DNA from: Chaunax sp. Z400
Taxonomy: Eukaryota; Chordata; Actinopteri; Lophiiformes; Chaunacidae
Reading direction: 5' to 3'
DNA length: 64,000 nt
Assembly: GCA_037577475.1 (NCBI GenBank)
Contig: CM075183.1
Coordinates: forward strand, 14,962,971-15,026,970
This document shows positions 36,511 through 50,251 of the stretch, piece after piece. Within the stretch, counting starts at the first letter, position 1. Every line of letters starts with the position of its first letter. The translations under genes were made by a program, and so were the position numbers. The notes under the pieces were generated by a model. That model worked only from the letters and a program-made list of their open reading frames with translations. It ran no database searches and was not told the origin of the DNA.

Positions 36511-38784
36511 GTAATTTCCTGCCTCTTTATGTCCGTCTGTGTTGACATGCGCTTTGTTTTTACTTTGATGCGTCTGCCTCTGCATTTAATGTGCGTTCTG
36601 TGTCTTTGTCTTTAACTTAAAAACCACTCTCGCACACGCACTTTCTCGATGGAACCCTTTCATCACGATATTCTCTATTCCTGAAGTGTCGCGAAAATGA
36701 GCAATTCTCATCTTAATGAAAATGAAGTCAACACGAAGAAGTTTTTTTTCGAAGACAAGTGTAAGAAAATGTCATTTACAAGGCGGTGCGTGTTGTTTAT
36801 TAGTCTGAACAAATACCAGCCTGATCCCTACAAATATCAGTCATGTTGTGCCTCACTGCAGGCTTGTGAGGAGTCGGGACTTTTGTCTCTTGACTATATT
36901 ATCATTTCCACACTCTTCTACCCTCAAAATACTCCTGTTTTGTCTACGAACAGCGCCTTGAGCAATTATCAGGGATGCTGAGCATCCATAAGAGAATTGC
37001 AGAGGGTCTCGTGTGTAGGAGGGACCTGGAAGGAAGCAATAAGAACATGAAAAAAGCACACAAGGCAGGGATATAGAGGGAAAAAAAGATTATAGCTCAT
37101 GGACGTCAAAATTAAATGGTGGGCTAATGTCAGGGGGCAATGTCAGCACAGTTATGGCTGTGACTCACCTGCCTTAAGTGTAATTTGTAATATGGACAGT
37201 AGATTTTATTTTACTGTCATTTTACTATTGGCCTAATGTTGGGGCACTGGTGCTTTTATACCCTTATCTCCCTCAGATCAAGACATTTCAATAAAACAAT
37301 GCTCTTGTGAAAAAAAGGGTGTTCCTTTGTGCATTAGCCTCTTTTAGCTAAGGACACTGCAGTGAACCAAGAGAGCTGCTGTATCACATTAAAGGTGCCA
37401 CCAAGACATTTACGAAAACTGCAGCGAGGCTGTGCAATTAATCACACAATAATCATGATTACAATTATATTGTTGCTTCCGCAATTAATTAAACTTCATT
37501 GGATGCAATATTGGTGTTTTGCATGTGGAGCACTTTCTCAGGTGCATCGGCTCAAGAGCTCCCTATTCTCTGGTAAACTGGTAAACCAGTCAGAGGTGTT
37601 GTTAAGAGAATTATCTCAAGCAAGAATGTTTACTTCTCTTCTCTGCAGGGATAAATCCGTTTTATTTATTTGGTGTACTGCACGTGACTTTTGTGTTTTT
37701 ATTGTTCTTAGTTCAGCTTGTTTTGTATTTGGTGCAAAGAATGAAAGATACATTTTTAATAATTGCAATAAGTAAATGACAAAGTGGTCTCCTATCCATA
37801 ATAATGCAGTGCCAGACTCAGGTAAACTGAATAGGATTATGCAGCGACTGCACAGAGGAAATTGTGTTCATATTATCCTTCCAGACATTATTAATTATTT
37901 ATGTCTGTGTTGATTCGACTTAAACTTTTGCCCTTGAAAATAAACCTCAGGTACGTCAACTTTGCCAGCGAAGGTAGGTTCCAATTTTTCCGGCTCTCCA
38001 CAGTTAATTCCCCCTCTCAACCGTGAGGTTTTGGATCACTGGTCTTCTGAGATGATGAGGTGTCCTCTAGTTATTGTTTTGCTTCCTTGCCTCGCCACTT
38101 AATGGGACCAATTAAAGCCATTAATGGGACTGGGCATCCTATCTCCTTGCTGTGGAATATTTTACACAGGGTTTGGTTGTGTGAAGGGTAAACTCAATCA
38201 GGGGGCAAATTTACATTCATAGAGGGATGACCATTATTAAACTAATTAGCCTGCAGCATGTGTGAGGCTGTGAACAACCAGAGCTCTTCACGGTGCTTGT
38301 AGTAAGAAAGCAGATATGCTTAACCTTGCAAGATGTGACTCACAAAGGAAAACGTCAAAGTAGCCGGTTCAAGAGGGAAAGGCATTATTCTCTATTTGTC
38401 GGCAGCTCTTGTTTTGTTTTGTTTTTTTGCTCATGTGATCCCAACCACAGTGTCACGGTTTCATTTTATAAAATGGCAAGCTAGATAGCAGGAAGGCGCT
38501 TTGGTCATTAGAGGCGATAGCCTGGCACAGACAGTGGCGGCGCCCATTAAACAGTGGGGCAGTCCATGCTCACGCAGTGAAAGTTAAAGACAAAGGTCAG
38601 AAAACACAATGACAAACAGGCATGGGGCCGCTTGATGCTGTATGACAGTAAAACCACCTCCTGTTCATTTTCAAATGGACGCGGATTGTTGTGATGAACG
38701 AAAAGGTCTACTTTGAGAATGTTTTGCTGCTGTTTATTCTACTATGTCTCATGGCTTTCATTTTTTTTTTTTGCCCTCTAACAG
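36511..38784. other. intron, 2.3 kb
   Basis: Unique sequence; a 12-base T tract precedes the GPS exon acceptor. No repeat or gene recognised. Confidence 0.9.
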
Positions 38785-38961
38785 CAATCTGAGGAGAACT
38801 TCAACCCCAACTGTTCATTTTGGAGTTACTCCAAGAAAACCATGACTGGTTACTGGTCGACGCAGGACTGCCGCTTAATAGGCACCAACAGGACACACAC
38901 CACATGCTCCTGTACCCATCTAACCAATTTCGCAGTCCTCATGGCCCATGTGGATGTCAAG
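38785..38961 (+). CDS. adgrl3: adgrl3 exon: GPS autoproteolysis motif and tethered agonist
   Basis: This 59-codon, phase-0 exon begins QSEENFNPNCSFWSYSKKTM and ends LMAHVDVK. It encodes the end of the GAIN domain with the four GPS cysteines (NCSFW, QDC, TTC and SCTHL), the conserved Trp residues, and the catalytic triad sequence H-L-T. Cleavage is expected between Leu and Thr, leaving TNFAVLMAHVDVK as the tethered agonist that enters the transmembrane bundle. All required residues are intact, so the product should self-cleave. Acceptor CTAACAG follows a long T tract; donor GTAGGT. Confidence 0.97.
38917..38961 (+). other. adgrl3: GPS cleavage site and Stachel sequence
   Basis: The codons CAT CTA ACC at 38917-38925 encode His-Leu-Thr. 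In the adhesion GPCR family, His activates the Thr hydroxyl to attack the Leu-Thr bond. The predicted scission therefore maps between bases 38922 and 38923. The following residues TNFAVLMAHV form the agonist peptide. Confidence 0.92.
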
Positions 38962-41900
38962 GTAGGTTGGTTCTTTTCCCTCTCTTGTTTTGTTATTAAA
39001 TCTATTCGAGATAAATGCTAAGGGATAAACGATCCATCATTATTACACAGCCAGTCCTTTCAAAGATGATTGATTGCAAAGGAGAAGGCAGTGCATGTTT
39101 TCATATTTGCCTTACTTATTAGATCATAGGGTGAAACAGACCAAACAACTTCCTGTCCTTTCATGCGTTTAAGCTGAGGCGATTGCTGGTGACGCCTGTG
39201 AGTTCGATTGTACACATGCAGCACCGAAGTCTGAACGCAAGAGACGGCAGCGTTTAGCCATGCCGAAAAACCAAGGAAGAAGAAGGAGTTCGACCGATCT
39301 TGGTGCTGGGTTCAAGCGGGGATCATTAACAAATGCATAATGTCAATGATTTCAAGAGGCTGCCAGAGGATGGCAACAAAAGTTCAGTTTTATCTCATGC
39401 AAGGTCTCAGTTTTTATATTTACTTTGTCTTTCTTATAATTATTTGGACTCAAACCTCAATATGTTAATCGAGGGTTTCAAATTAGGATTCATGTTAATA
39501 TTGAACCGAAAACCTAATTTCAAGATTTGTTTTTCTGCCTGAGCCACTTCCTCTCGCTTCTTTCATTTCTGCATGAATGTGTTTGTTTATTTATTCGAAG
39601 ACCGAAGAGGAGGATGAAATAAAACATTTACATTGTATCCCCCGTATTGCAGCTCTCGGTGCAGCATTTGTTTTTTGTTTTGCCCTCAGGTTACCCACAG
39701 AAACTAAGTTTACTGAGTACAGTAAGTGTGATGTGATGTGGAGTGCTGGAGAGCAGTTAATTGGGAGGTGCTAATGAAAGTTGTTTGAACAAAGAACCTG
39801 CTCAAGAAATTGAATTTGCCTGTGAGATTTGTGTGGAGTAATCGTTGCGGGCAGCGCTTCGAAAGCCGGGGAAATAGAAAGGGGGAGAGAAGGTGCTGGA
39901 GCTGAAGAGGATGTCAAAAATGGACAAATCATGCATGTGGAAGAAGGATAAGGTCGGAGGATATTGCTGGTCAGAGAAGAAGTTGGGCAATTCTGATGCT
40001 GAGAGACGGCTTTAATGCTTTCTGTCACAGGATGTTTGAGGAGCTTGCTGCTGACAGAGTTGACTACTTCTTGGTTTCTGGCTTGGCATCCATCTCTCCA
40101 GAGCCTCGCCTCTGAACCAGTGACAAAAACGCACACAGAGCATCGTCCCAGTTGGCCCCAATCCAATCCCATCTCTCACACAAAGACACGATGCACAACC
40201 CCTGAAAAATCATGCACCCAGTCATACACAAAAATCAAAATTCAGGAAGGTTGTTTTACCCAGCACTCAACACTCATGACTCCAGGGGGTCAGGAATGGT
40301 GTGGTTTAAGTCTTGCTAGAGAGAGCAACATGACAAAGCCTCGCTGTTTTCAACCAGTAGACCATTTCCAACATCCCCTTTACCTTCCTCCTTAAAATCC
40401 CATCTAAGGGGCTGCAGATGGTTAAATGATAAGGTGATTTAAGAATTTATTTTTTTTAGCTATGTGCTCAGGAATTAACATAAATAAATAACATGAAACT
40501 AAAATCCATAATTTTAATGACCTGTATGTTTGAACACCACCATACCAATTATGACACATCATTAGGTAGAGACAGACACCGTTCAGGTTCAGGTTACTTA
40601 TTTGTATCCATCGGTAGATTTGGTCTGCAGTTTAAAAGTCCAAGGCATCCACTGACACACTGACATAGACAACAGACTATACAAGATAGAATATGACTAG
40701 GGGGGGGAAATTCACTGCTCCTCTGCTAACCAAAATGTTAAATGTGTAATAAATAAGAATACAAACGCTCAAGCTACACAACCAGACAGTAAAACAAAGC
40801 AATCCAAAAACTATGAATCAATTGATAATAAAAAATAATAAAATAATGAGCTTAATACCTGGTCCAAAGTGCAATATTTGTGCAATATTAGCTTGCTAAC
40901 AGTTCTATACGGATGCAGTGACGGATCAGATTTGAAATGAAAAAGTGATGTGGGATGGCATTCTGCTCCTATCAACCCTCCAAAGTTGTCTGTTGAGAAA
41001 GCATGACCCTGAATCAAATGCATTCGGACCGATAATGGCAGGTTGTGACGCTGAGCTCAAAGCACCGCGTGTCGAATGTCAGAGAGCCGCAGCCAAGTTT
41101 GAAACAGAGAGGGAGTCGTGAAGAGTGGGAGCCTTCACGCGGTGAAAGCAAATCAGCAAAAGGAGATGAAAAAAAATTAGATAGCAGTGAAAGGAGCGCT
41201 TTCAGTCAAGCCCTTCCTAAACACCAACCCTACGCCCCTCCGGAGGAAAGTGGACAGCAGATACACAAGCAGTTCTGAGTGATAGCGTTTTTTCACCTCC
41301 TCTTATTTTTCATCTTTTTCACTCGAACGTTATAAAAGGCAGCATTTTTGGTGCCACTGAATGGGAGCTACGGAGGCTTTTTATTTGACAAACTGTCACC
41401 ACGTTGTATCTGAGAACACAGTGAATGGAAGCAAAGTGGGAGTTTGTGTGTGAGTCGGAGGGAGGCAGAGGGAGAAAAAAAAAGAAAAAGAAAAGTCATA
41501 TAAATTGAAGACTATCTGTTTTTGTAGCCATGGCAACAGCACATACCACTGCTGATCTCTGCATTGTTATTAGTCATTACCCTCAGAGCAACAGATTATA
41601 TTCTAACCTTGTTTATTTCTCAGTGGCATTTCAGAAAATAAGAAAAGATAGCCTTGCTGTAATTACAATTTGCCTTTGGAAGCTCACTACAGTGCCGCCA
41701 TCATCTTTCATCATGTTGTATTTTTGACGGGTGACGGTGGATCAAATGCACGCTATAGCTGGGAATAATGACAGTGTTGTAGTCAGAGGTCTTTATGTTT
41801 TATTCTGTAAGATGTCATCTGCCACGCTTGCCGTGTTGCATTTTAGCGCCATAGGTATAATTGCACACAAATTAGAAGTGGCAAAAGGCTCCTTCCTTTG

Positions 41901-43662
41901 AATCTGACAGTGTGAAAGCTGCCATTGTGTCACTGACAGTGATTTGGAGTTTGTCGCACGGTTTTGGACGCTTGCATTTTTAACAGATTTGACAGAATTC
42001 AAATGTGTTTTTATATTTTAGCTCATGTCTAACAAGAATGGAGGCCAACTTTGTCGAGAGAAGCTTGATTTGATGCATCGTCATCGAGAAAATAACAATC
42101 ATTATACACTGCATACATCGTTTATAATCTATATGATATAATATGTATGTTCTATAGTCTTTAATTCAGTAAACTACCATAAACTTCCACTCCTTTGAGA
42201 CAAATAAAGTTATAAAACTAATATATGCATTAGTATTCTTTTTTAACAGGAACTTCTTCGTCATCATGCACCATCTGACTCTGGTTGTGTGAGAAAGGTG
42301 AAATGTTTGCCCACACATTCATTTTCCCCAAAAAAAACAACCCCTTGAACTAGAATTAGCTGTATGTGACATTATTAGATGCTCAGCAGTGAGAAACTCC
42401 AAACTGTGTCTCATAGGGATTAATTATGTTTGAAGTCAATTAGTTCCTCAGAATAATTCCTGATTCACATACTGTAGATGTTTGAACATTGAATTTGCAA
42501 GTAGAGATAGAGCCTTGGTGGTTTCCGTGCCTTTTTGCCACATTACCAAGTGTTAAATGTTGTTGCAGCGTCATTTTAACGCACGTCGGCCGTCTAAAGC
42601 AAGCCTCCTATAGTTTTCAGGACTTTGCCCACATTCGCTACATCTGTCAGATACAGGGGATCAGGTAACCTCCACTTAGGCGATCACGAGGGCTTTGAGT
42701 GCTGTCACTGCTGCCTGTGTCACCACTCGAGCCTTTTGTTTGCTAAGTTTGAGCTTTCTAGCCAGGGAGCTGACGCCCTCGGCAATCCGAGCTGAGAAGC
42801 ACCGTTGGCCGCGTAAACAAATTAAAACTGTACTCGCAGATGGCAGCTGCGTCTGAGAGATTATATGTCTCTTTTGTATTATTGCAGAATGATTGCAAAC
42901 AGGTTTTTGGAGCGAGTGATGTGAGAGCGGCTTTACTTCCTGATAATTTCAACCTTGAGATGTCCTGTTACTGAGCCTTGAGACATTTGCTGCAAATAAA
43001 GATACTTAAAAATCTGTTGGAAATACATGCAGTTGGACACCACAATGGAAATTTCAAATCATATTTGCTCATTACCGATTAGCCTTTCGGTTTATAAGCC
43101 ATCATTTGGTCTTGCATCAGCAGATGCCGGGGCTCAATGATGGTCACAAAAACACACCATGGATAGAGTATTTCGTCAGGCCCTGCTTCAAACATATTCT
43201 TAAAGATCCCCTAATGGCTCATGCCCATTCAAGCTCTAGAGGCTCTTTATTGAACTCCTTCCTTTGAATTTAAGTCCACCATCTGTGAAGATTGCTGGTG
43301 GGCATGGAGATAAAAAAAAAAAATCTTTTAAATATGGGCTAAAGCACAAACCCCAGCTCAAGAAATATAGTCCTGTTCTGGATCCACATACAGGCCATTA
43401 TTTACGTAGTAGATGTGTGTGCTAAGATAGGCCTCGGGGAAACATTGAGAAACTGGTAAGTGGCACTATTCTCCACAGACCAGTAAGTATAAATCAATGA
43501 CACATCCCACCGGATGATGGAGAAGGTGATATCTGGGTAACATTCATCACTGTCCTTATAGAGCATCTCCACACTGGAAACATCAGACAGTAACTATGAT
43601 GAGAAAGGACAGGCAAGGTTAGTGTATTTTATGATGTTACGCATAAGCATGGTATTTTACAC

Positions 43663-43684
43663 AGAGAGAGAGAGAGAGAGAGAG
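43663..43684. repeat. (AG)n microsatellite
   Basis: About 22 bp of uninterrupted AG. Confidence 0.95.
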
Positions 43685-46135
43685 ATGGCTCAAAACAAAT
43701 ATATTTAAGGCACAGACAGAGGAGATGGAGACGATGTTGAATGCCGCAGAAACTGAAAGTCAGGCTTGAACGCTATATTATAGTTATTGTAGCTTAGAAC
43801 TCAGTGTGACATTAGGTGCATGTGTTGAATGTCAACTCCCCCAACGGAGCCTGGAAACACTCTCCCAGCCCTTTTAAATGTGACAAATTTGCCAAGACCC
43901 CTGATTCATATGCCCTCTCTGCAACTGTTCCTCATCCCTGTGCACATCATAAATCCTTGGTCCTACCGTAGTTGAACTTGTCACATGACTCCCTGCAGTG
44001 GGCCACTACCCCTTAGCGGCACTGTCTGCCCTCCCTGACCGTATTTCATGAGTCAAAGCACGGCTCTGGAGGCATATAGGGAGATTTATGCATTTTAATT
44101 GGATTGGCTTCACGGCCCGATGCTCATAGCGGTTCTTTAAGGTATAAAGGTTTGACGCTCTCTTCACTTCACCACTTCACCCTCTTCTGCATTTCACAGA
44201 ACTTGTTAAAGAGATTTTGGCTTTGGATGTTATGGTAATTAAGTGCATATGATGCGATGCGAGGTTCAGATGGCTCGGCCAGAATAACCATTGCAAGATG
44301 CAAAAGGCTCTTTGCCACATCTGCTCCTCCTTGTCAGTTTGCTCGAGTGCCCAGGAAAACTTATTTTGTGCTATGCGCAAGTAGATCAGAGGCGAAGCCA
44401 ATCTCCTAAGGCATACGCCTGGAATGAAAAATATGTGTGTTTAAGAAATAAGAGAAAGATGTAGGGGAGAAAGATTGGAAGACAAATCGAATGTGCACAA
44501 ATGTGCCTCTGCCCGCAAAGTAACATGGATGCGTGTGACTTGGCTGCCCTTGCGACACAGCAAGTGAATTTCAGAGCAAATTACGTCTGCCCACTTTAGA
44601 GTCCCCTATACTGATTCCATCATGGAGGCTTGTTGGTGTGACATTAGGTGCAGAGGCTCTGAAGATCGCATTATTTGCCATCCTGCCTGGCCAGAACCCC
44701 CAGTCAAAGGAATCTCTTCTGCGGCGACGTTTCAGCCATCATCCGCCTCCAAGAACAAAGGAATCATTCCACAGTAAATCCATCACACAGGTGTAGATAC
44801 ACCGTGTGCCCCCTTCTCGCTCTATTTCTACAGCTTTCTCTCTTTTTCTCTCTTCCTCTATTGCCTGCACCCTTCCCCTTCTGTCTCAGCCACTCTCCAA
44901 TTGAGGGTGAGATTGAGATAGATAGAGCCCGCCGCAACTGTGCAGCCCCCCCCTAGCTTAGGAGACCTTGGGGTCCCCTCACGATGCACCACAACCAGTG
45001 CCACCCACCGCATCAATGTTTGTATAATGCAGCAGACTGAGCGCAGACTTATGTGTCACGTGCAACACACACCTACAGAGGATGCAAGCACAAACATCAG
45101 CATCTGCTGCCACCCATTGCGTACACGCCCCTCTGAAGTAAGGGGGCTGAAAGCAGCCTCACTTTCACTCTTGCCAGCCCCACCCCCACCCACCCCCCCC
45201 TTCCAAAATATATACACAACGGCTCATCAGGCAGGAAAATCAAAAGAGCTCTCTCCCCAGACTCATGGAGCACTGCGGCTGTTATTGTACCAGAGCCCCT
45301 TAATGATCAGCATCTGTTCCCCTCTCTGCTAGCGTTAGCTGAGCTGCCACTAAACAAGGCTTTTGTGCGATACTTCATCACCCAAGTTTCCTCACTTAAA
45401 CTTGACTTGGGGTGGGGTGGGGGGGAGTAAAGGGAGGAAGAAAAAAAAAACAACAAAAGAAAAACCGCCCGTGAATGTTGATGCTCCCTCTCTCCCTGCC
45501 CCCGCAGGAAATAGTGCTGACTGTGGTCAAAATATGATTTAAAGAGGTGCTTGTTTAAGAGACATAGCAGACACATAGTATGCTTTTGCAGCGCTATTTC
45601 TCAACGTAAGCAAATATTTTCTCGGGTTTGTCCTACGCCATAGCTCTGAGTCATACATTATTTGCTCGAGGCTAAAAGACTGCGCACCAAGCCTTTGATA
45701 TCAAGCAGCCGAACTGCACCTTAACTCTGCTATTTAATATACGGTGTCAGTATTTGATGTGTGCACACTTTCGCTTAACTTTCACTTCTGCTGACTCTTA
45801 CCTGCCTGTCAGCGATCATTAACTGTCTGCTCTTAAATACTCGCAACATTTGAGAATGTGCTGCAATAAATGCCTGTTTGATCTTCATTAGCATTTAGAC
45901 GTGGTTGTCGTGTCAATCCTCAAAAATTCCACCCAGGTGGTCTTTAAGTCCCAGCAGGGGATGACAGCCATTTGTGATGAGGTGTGCAGGTTTATATAAT
46001 ATTATCCCCTTCCTTTTTTTTTTCTGCCTTGTTTTTAAATCAATGCCCAGAAAGCTGAAAAAAAGAGTACTTTCCCTGTGGGAAATTAGGAGGCCTCACA
46101 AGCTGACCAAATGTTTGATGCCTATCTTCTTCTTT

Positions 46136-46151
46136 TATATATATATATATA
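46136..46151. repeat. (TA)n run
   Basis: Sixteen bases of TA. Confidence 0.9.
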
Positions 46152-46969
46152 AGTATAAAAAGCACTCCTTCAATGACTATATTGTAGTGGGTCCCACTTT
46201 GACAGGTTCTTTGGAAGATGTTGCCGTCATATATTTGTTTGAATCTGTTCCAACCAGCAGAAGACAGTCATTTTGCAAACTCTGTCCTTTTAGGATGTGT
46301 TGCCTTTTCCCGCTTTTGTCCAAGTATCCCTATGTGCTCTCGGCTTTTATGGGCTGATGTAAATTCTCTTTCATGGCTGTGGCGGAATCACCGTTGATCC
46401 TTATCTCTCCCGTAAAAGCCACGAATTTATTGTCAGCAAAAAGCCTTTTTTAGCGCCCAGAACTGTTTGGTTAAAAGACAAAATTATCTAAAAGCAACAG
46501 TGAAAGTTATTGACCATGCTGTGGTTTGATCGTTTTCCTGTTGTGACGGTCTTAGACACCTGCGGCCCCGTGGACTGCTCACTTTGTCGCCCCTCCAAAA
46601 GGAAACAATAAGGGGGGAATTTTAGATTGATTCACACTGACTAATTTATGATTCATATCTGCCACCTGTGGCTTGCTCTGTAGTGGTTTATTGGATGGTT
46701 GAGAGAATACACATCACCCCCAGAAAATAGTTGCATTAAAAATAAAAAGCTTCATCGTTGCTGGGGTAGAACGGTGAATTCACATCATGCTTGTTTTTAT
46801 CATTTTTTCATCATTTCATTTTGAAAATTAATCCTTGTTCATGAGTCTTATCAGTCATCAAAATGTCATAAATGAAAACATATTTTCAATTTTTTTTCAA
46901 TTGTATCTGATACGAACCAACAATGGACTGGATGTTGTTGACCGTTTCCTTCCGTCACCTGTCTTGCAG

Positions 46970-47179
46970 AACACAGACCCCGTTCACGACATGCTCCTTG
47001 ACGTTATTACCTGGGTCGGCATCCTCCTGTCGCTGGTCTGCCTCCTCATCAGCCTCTTCACCTTCTGCTTCTTCCGCGGCCTCCAGAGCGATCGCAACAC
47101 CATCCATAAGAACCTCTGCATCAGCCTGTTCATCGCTGAGTCTCTGTTTCTGGTGGGGATCAATCGGGGCGACCAGCCG
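46970..47179 (+). CDS. adgrl3: adgrl3 exon: TM1, ICL1 and TM2
   Basis: This 70-codon, phase-0 exon starts NTDPVHDMLLDVITWVGILL. TM1 covers about residues 8-34, ending FTFCFF. The first intracellular loop is RGLQSDRNTIHKNLC, almost invariant in latrophilins. TM2 is SLFIAESLFLVGI. Acceptor TGTCTTGCAG and donor GTAAGA are strong. The tail NRGDQP differs from the NRTDQP recalled for the mammalian protein, which removes a possible sequon in the first extracellular loop. GC content is far above the surrounding AT-rich intron. Confidence 0.97.
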
Positions 47180-50100
47180 GTAAGACTGCCGCTGCGGTGG
47201 ATACTTTACAGTTGTACCGCTTTTAAAGTATCGCTTTATGTAGCACCGCTGCATTTAGGCGGCTGCCCAAAGTATTTTAAATATTGTATACATATTGTAC
47301 AGATGTGAGAGTGCAATCGAGCTTCTGAATCTTGATAAGAAAATGCATGAAAAAAAATTCCAAGACTTTCAAACTGGTCCTTCATGTTCAGGACGATAAC
47401 ATTTCCTATTATGACCTAAAACCCATTTTATTATTCAGAACCCCCTGATGTTAAATGGACAAAAACATGACTGTATGGCCTTTTATGAGATCGTTATCAT
47501 GTTCGGCTCATGTTAACCCTCAGGTAGCAGCATTTGGAACAATTTAAAGTCTACGTTTTTAATATAAAAGCCAATAAGGGGTGCGTTACAACTGTGTGGA
47601 TAAAAATGAAGGCATGCCTCTCTCATTTCCTCATGCAGCGGCAAAATGAATCACGATAATCATTTTCACTCTCCAGCCGTACCTAGTGATGACTAGAAAG
47701 GCTCCCTGAACTCTTTGTATTAATCGTTACTGAAGAGTGTTCACTGTCTTCCTTCCAAATTTAAGAGCCTAAAACGTTTGAGAAAATGTGACCTTACTTT
47801 TTATTTTGTGCTATGAGCGCTAATTCTCAGTGAACTATTTTGTTTTTATTCCGCCTGGCTCACTGCGACAAAATACTGAGAAAAAGAAAAGAATTGAAGG
47901 TTCCTCATTCAACAAATGCTGCCTCCCTTGGTTACACAGAAGCAAACAAACACTTAATCCCACACACTGAGTCACTATGGTCACACATTACCAACTCATT
48001 CTCACATCCTTATACTATTACAGTTGGAAGTAAAATTATTCAGCCCGCATCGTGTATTAGCTTCATTGGTAAAAATATTCTATTTATCTTTTGTTTGCAA
48101 AAACCAGATCTCACAAGAACATTTAAAATAGCTAAATGCAACAGATTTTTATTTTTTTATTTTCCACATTTAACAGAAAAGGCCAATTTTAATGACTACT
48201 GCAGTCTCAAAATTATTCAACCCCCTGAATAACATCCCTTATAAAAACACATTTGCAAATCAGACGCTGTTAAAACACTGTGCCAACTTTCAGAGACTAC
48301 TTAAGCAGTATGAGTCCTGAATTTTTTTTCTCTTAAGGCCTAAATTTACCAAAGGGCTCCATGCCCCAAGTCCAACACATTCACTACTACCCAAAAGCTT
48401 AAATTGGGTCCAGTAGCTCAAAACCATCAAGATAAGACACAGAAGTTTTAGGATTCTGTTCTTTGTAGCGATGAAAAAAAACCTGTAACTTTTGGGGCCT
48501 ATGGATCAGCGGTATGTCTGGAGGAGGAAGAATGAAGCATGTGCTGAAAAGAAGACTCTTCCTACACCGAAGCAATGATTTGGTGGTTCGGTGATGCTCT
48601 GGGGCTGCTTTGCTTCCTCAGGCACTGGAAACTTGCAGCGTGTAGAGGGTGAGATGTTAGGGAGCTGAAGTTCGGGCGGACATTCCGAAAGGACAACAAT
48701 CCCATGCATACATCAAAGTCCACCAAGGCTTGGTTTCGGAAGAAGTCCTGGATCATTCTAGAGTGGCCGTCAAAAGTCGTCTGAGTTGAATCCAATGGAA
48801 AATCTCCAGTGGGATTTGAAGAAGGCGGTTGCAACACGTAAACCCAAGAATATTCCAGAATTGGAGGTCTTTGCCCATGAGGAATGGGCTAAGATTCCTC
48901 AGGAGCGCTGGCAGAAGATGGTGTCTGGATATGCATCATGTTTGCTGCAGGTCATAACAGCTTAAAGGGGTCTCTACAAAGTACTAGAGATGTTTGAAAT
49001 TCATCTCTTCAATACATAAACCGTCTTCTGGTATAATAACTACACTTTGGATGGCATTTCTTTACTCGTGTGTTAGCAGGTTGGGGCATGCTGTCACTAC
49101 GCAGCCAACTTCAAGTGTGTGTGCTCACAACTCATACTGCAGACAAATATGATATGTATACAGGATGGAAGAGGGCTTCATTCAACTTACAGCTTCTTCA
49201 TGACATTTTTGCTTACTAATGAGGAAGAGTAGACAGTTATCTGCGCTCTGGAGCGATTCTCTGAGCACAGTATGAAATGTTCTGCATGTCACTGGAATAT
49301 ATGTTATCGCCTGTCGTCTTTTAAATGCGTTTTATTCATTTAATTGTTTATTTGCATTGTGTAGATCATATTATCCCGCACATAGCCACAGTTCAGAGTC
49401 GAATTAAAAGGGGCAGGTGAATTCTGATGATGTCAGAGAAAGAAATAACTTGCCTTTTGTCAAATCACATCCTTACTTTGCTCTTTGAATATCGCTCTAA
49501 CCATCAGGATGAAAACACTCATTCGCCAAGCTACGTCCCTGTGAAGTTAAAAGATAATGCTTTGGCTTCTACCTTTCCCTTCCATAACATTTTATGGGTG
49601 TGATTCACAGCTCAGCTCTCAGATCACTTTCCTCGACTGCAATTAATGTCCACTCAACCTTTTAGTCGTTTAATTGAATCCATTTAAGTGACAAAATACA
49701 CTAGTTATGTTCAACTGTGCCAATAATTAGATCAATTCATGAAAGTACTGTATCTTATTATTGTTAGGAAGTGTGTGGGAACATGCATACATGCTAATGA
49801 CAGTCTCCTGCCTTCTAGTCTCGCCTGGAGGTATCTTTATCAGCCCAGGAAGTGTTGAACCACATTATGTGCTCACACTTGGCCTTGGTATAAAATACAG
49901 GGAGCTCCAAATGGCTCTTGGACTATTGACTTCACTTCTTCATATCTCTCTTTCACCCATGCCAGCTACAGCAAACAAGACCACATTGGCTGAATGGCTG
50001 CAGCGTTCTCCTGCCAGTCACTGCAGGCAGACGTCCAGTCACTTCAGCCAAACGAAGCTTAGCAATGCTAATTGTTGGAAAGACACAAACACACAGAGGT

Positions 50101-50251
50101 CAGAAAATGCTGTTGTGTGGTTATAGTCACGCAGATGATGCACTTCGCCATATTATGCCCAATAATCCAGCAAAGCAGCTAAATGCCCAAAAGTGATTCG
50201 ATTGAAGATATGTTTTGCATACTCACACTTCCCGTCTTTTGTTTTTCCCAG
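47180..50251. other. intron, 3.1 kb
   Basis: The middle third is a decayed Tc1/mariner element (about 48.02-48.97 kb). The remainder shows nothing recognisable. Confidence 0.9.
48021..48970 (+). pseudogene. decayed Tc1/mariner transposase element
   Basis: A TA dinucleotide at 48019 is followed by CAGTTGGAAGTAAAATTATT, a Tc1-type terminal repeat. Transposase pieces follow in order: GSVMLWGCFASSGTGNLQRV (about 48591-48650) and then SSELNPMENLQWDLKKAV, the counterpart of the SPDLNPIENLW motif holding the last catalytic acidic residue, with an open tail to ...LLQVITA and a stop near 48964. Frame changes separate the pieces, and the N-terminal DNA-binding part is missing or unrecognisable. The 3' inverted repeat was not found. 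It lies in the same orientation as adgrl3. Confidence 0.82.

Larger units (their letters stand above)
38962..46969. other. intron, 8.0 kb
   Basis: The second largest intron and poor in recognisable transposons. It has an AG repeat at 43.66 kb, C-rich and G-rich low-complexity patches near 45.18 and 45.42 kb, and a TA run at 46.14 kb. The 44.18-44.41 kb stretch is a candidate noncoding element. Confidence 0.88.

Noticed and set aside
39771..40172. 133-codon minus-strand open frame
   Set aside because: No recognisable domain, overlaps another open frame on the opposite strand, and lies within an intron without expression evidence.
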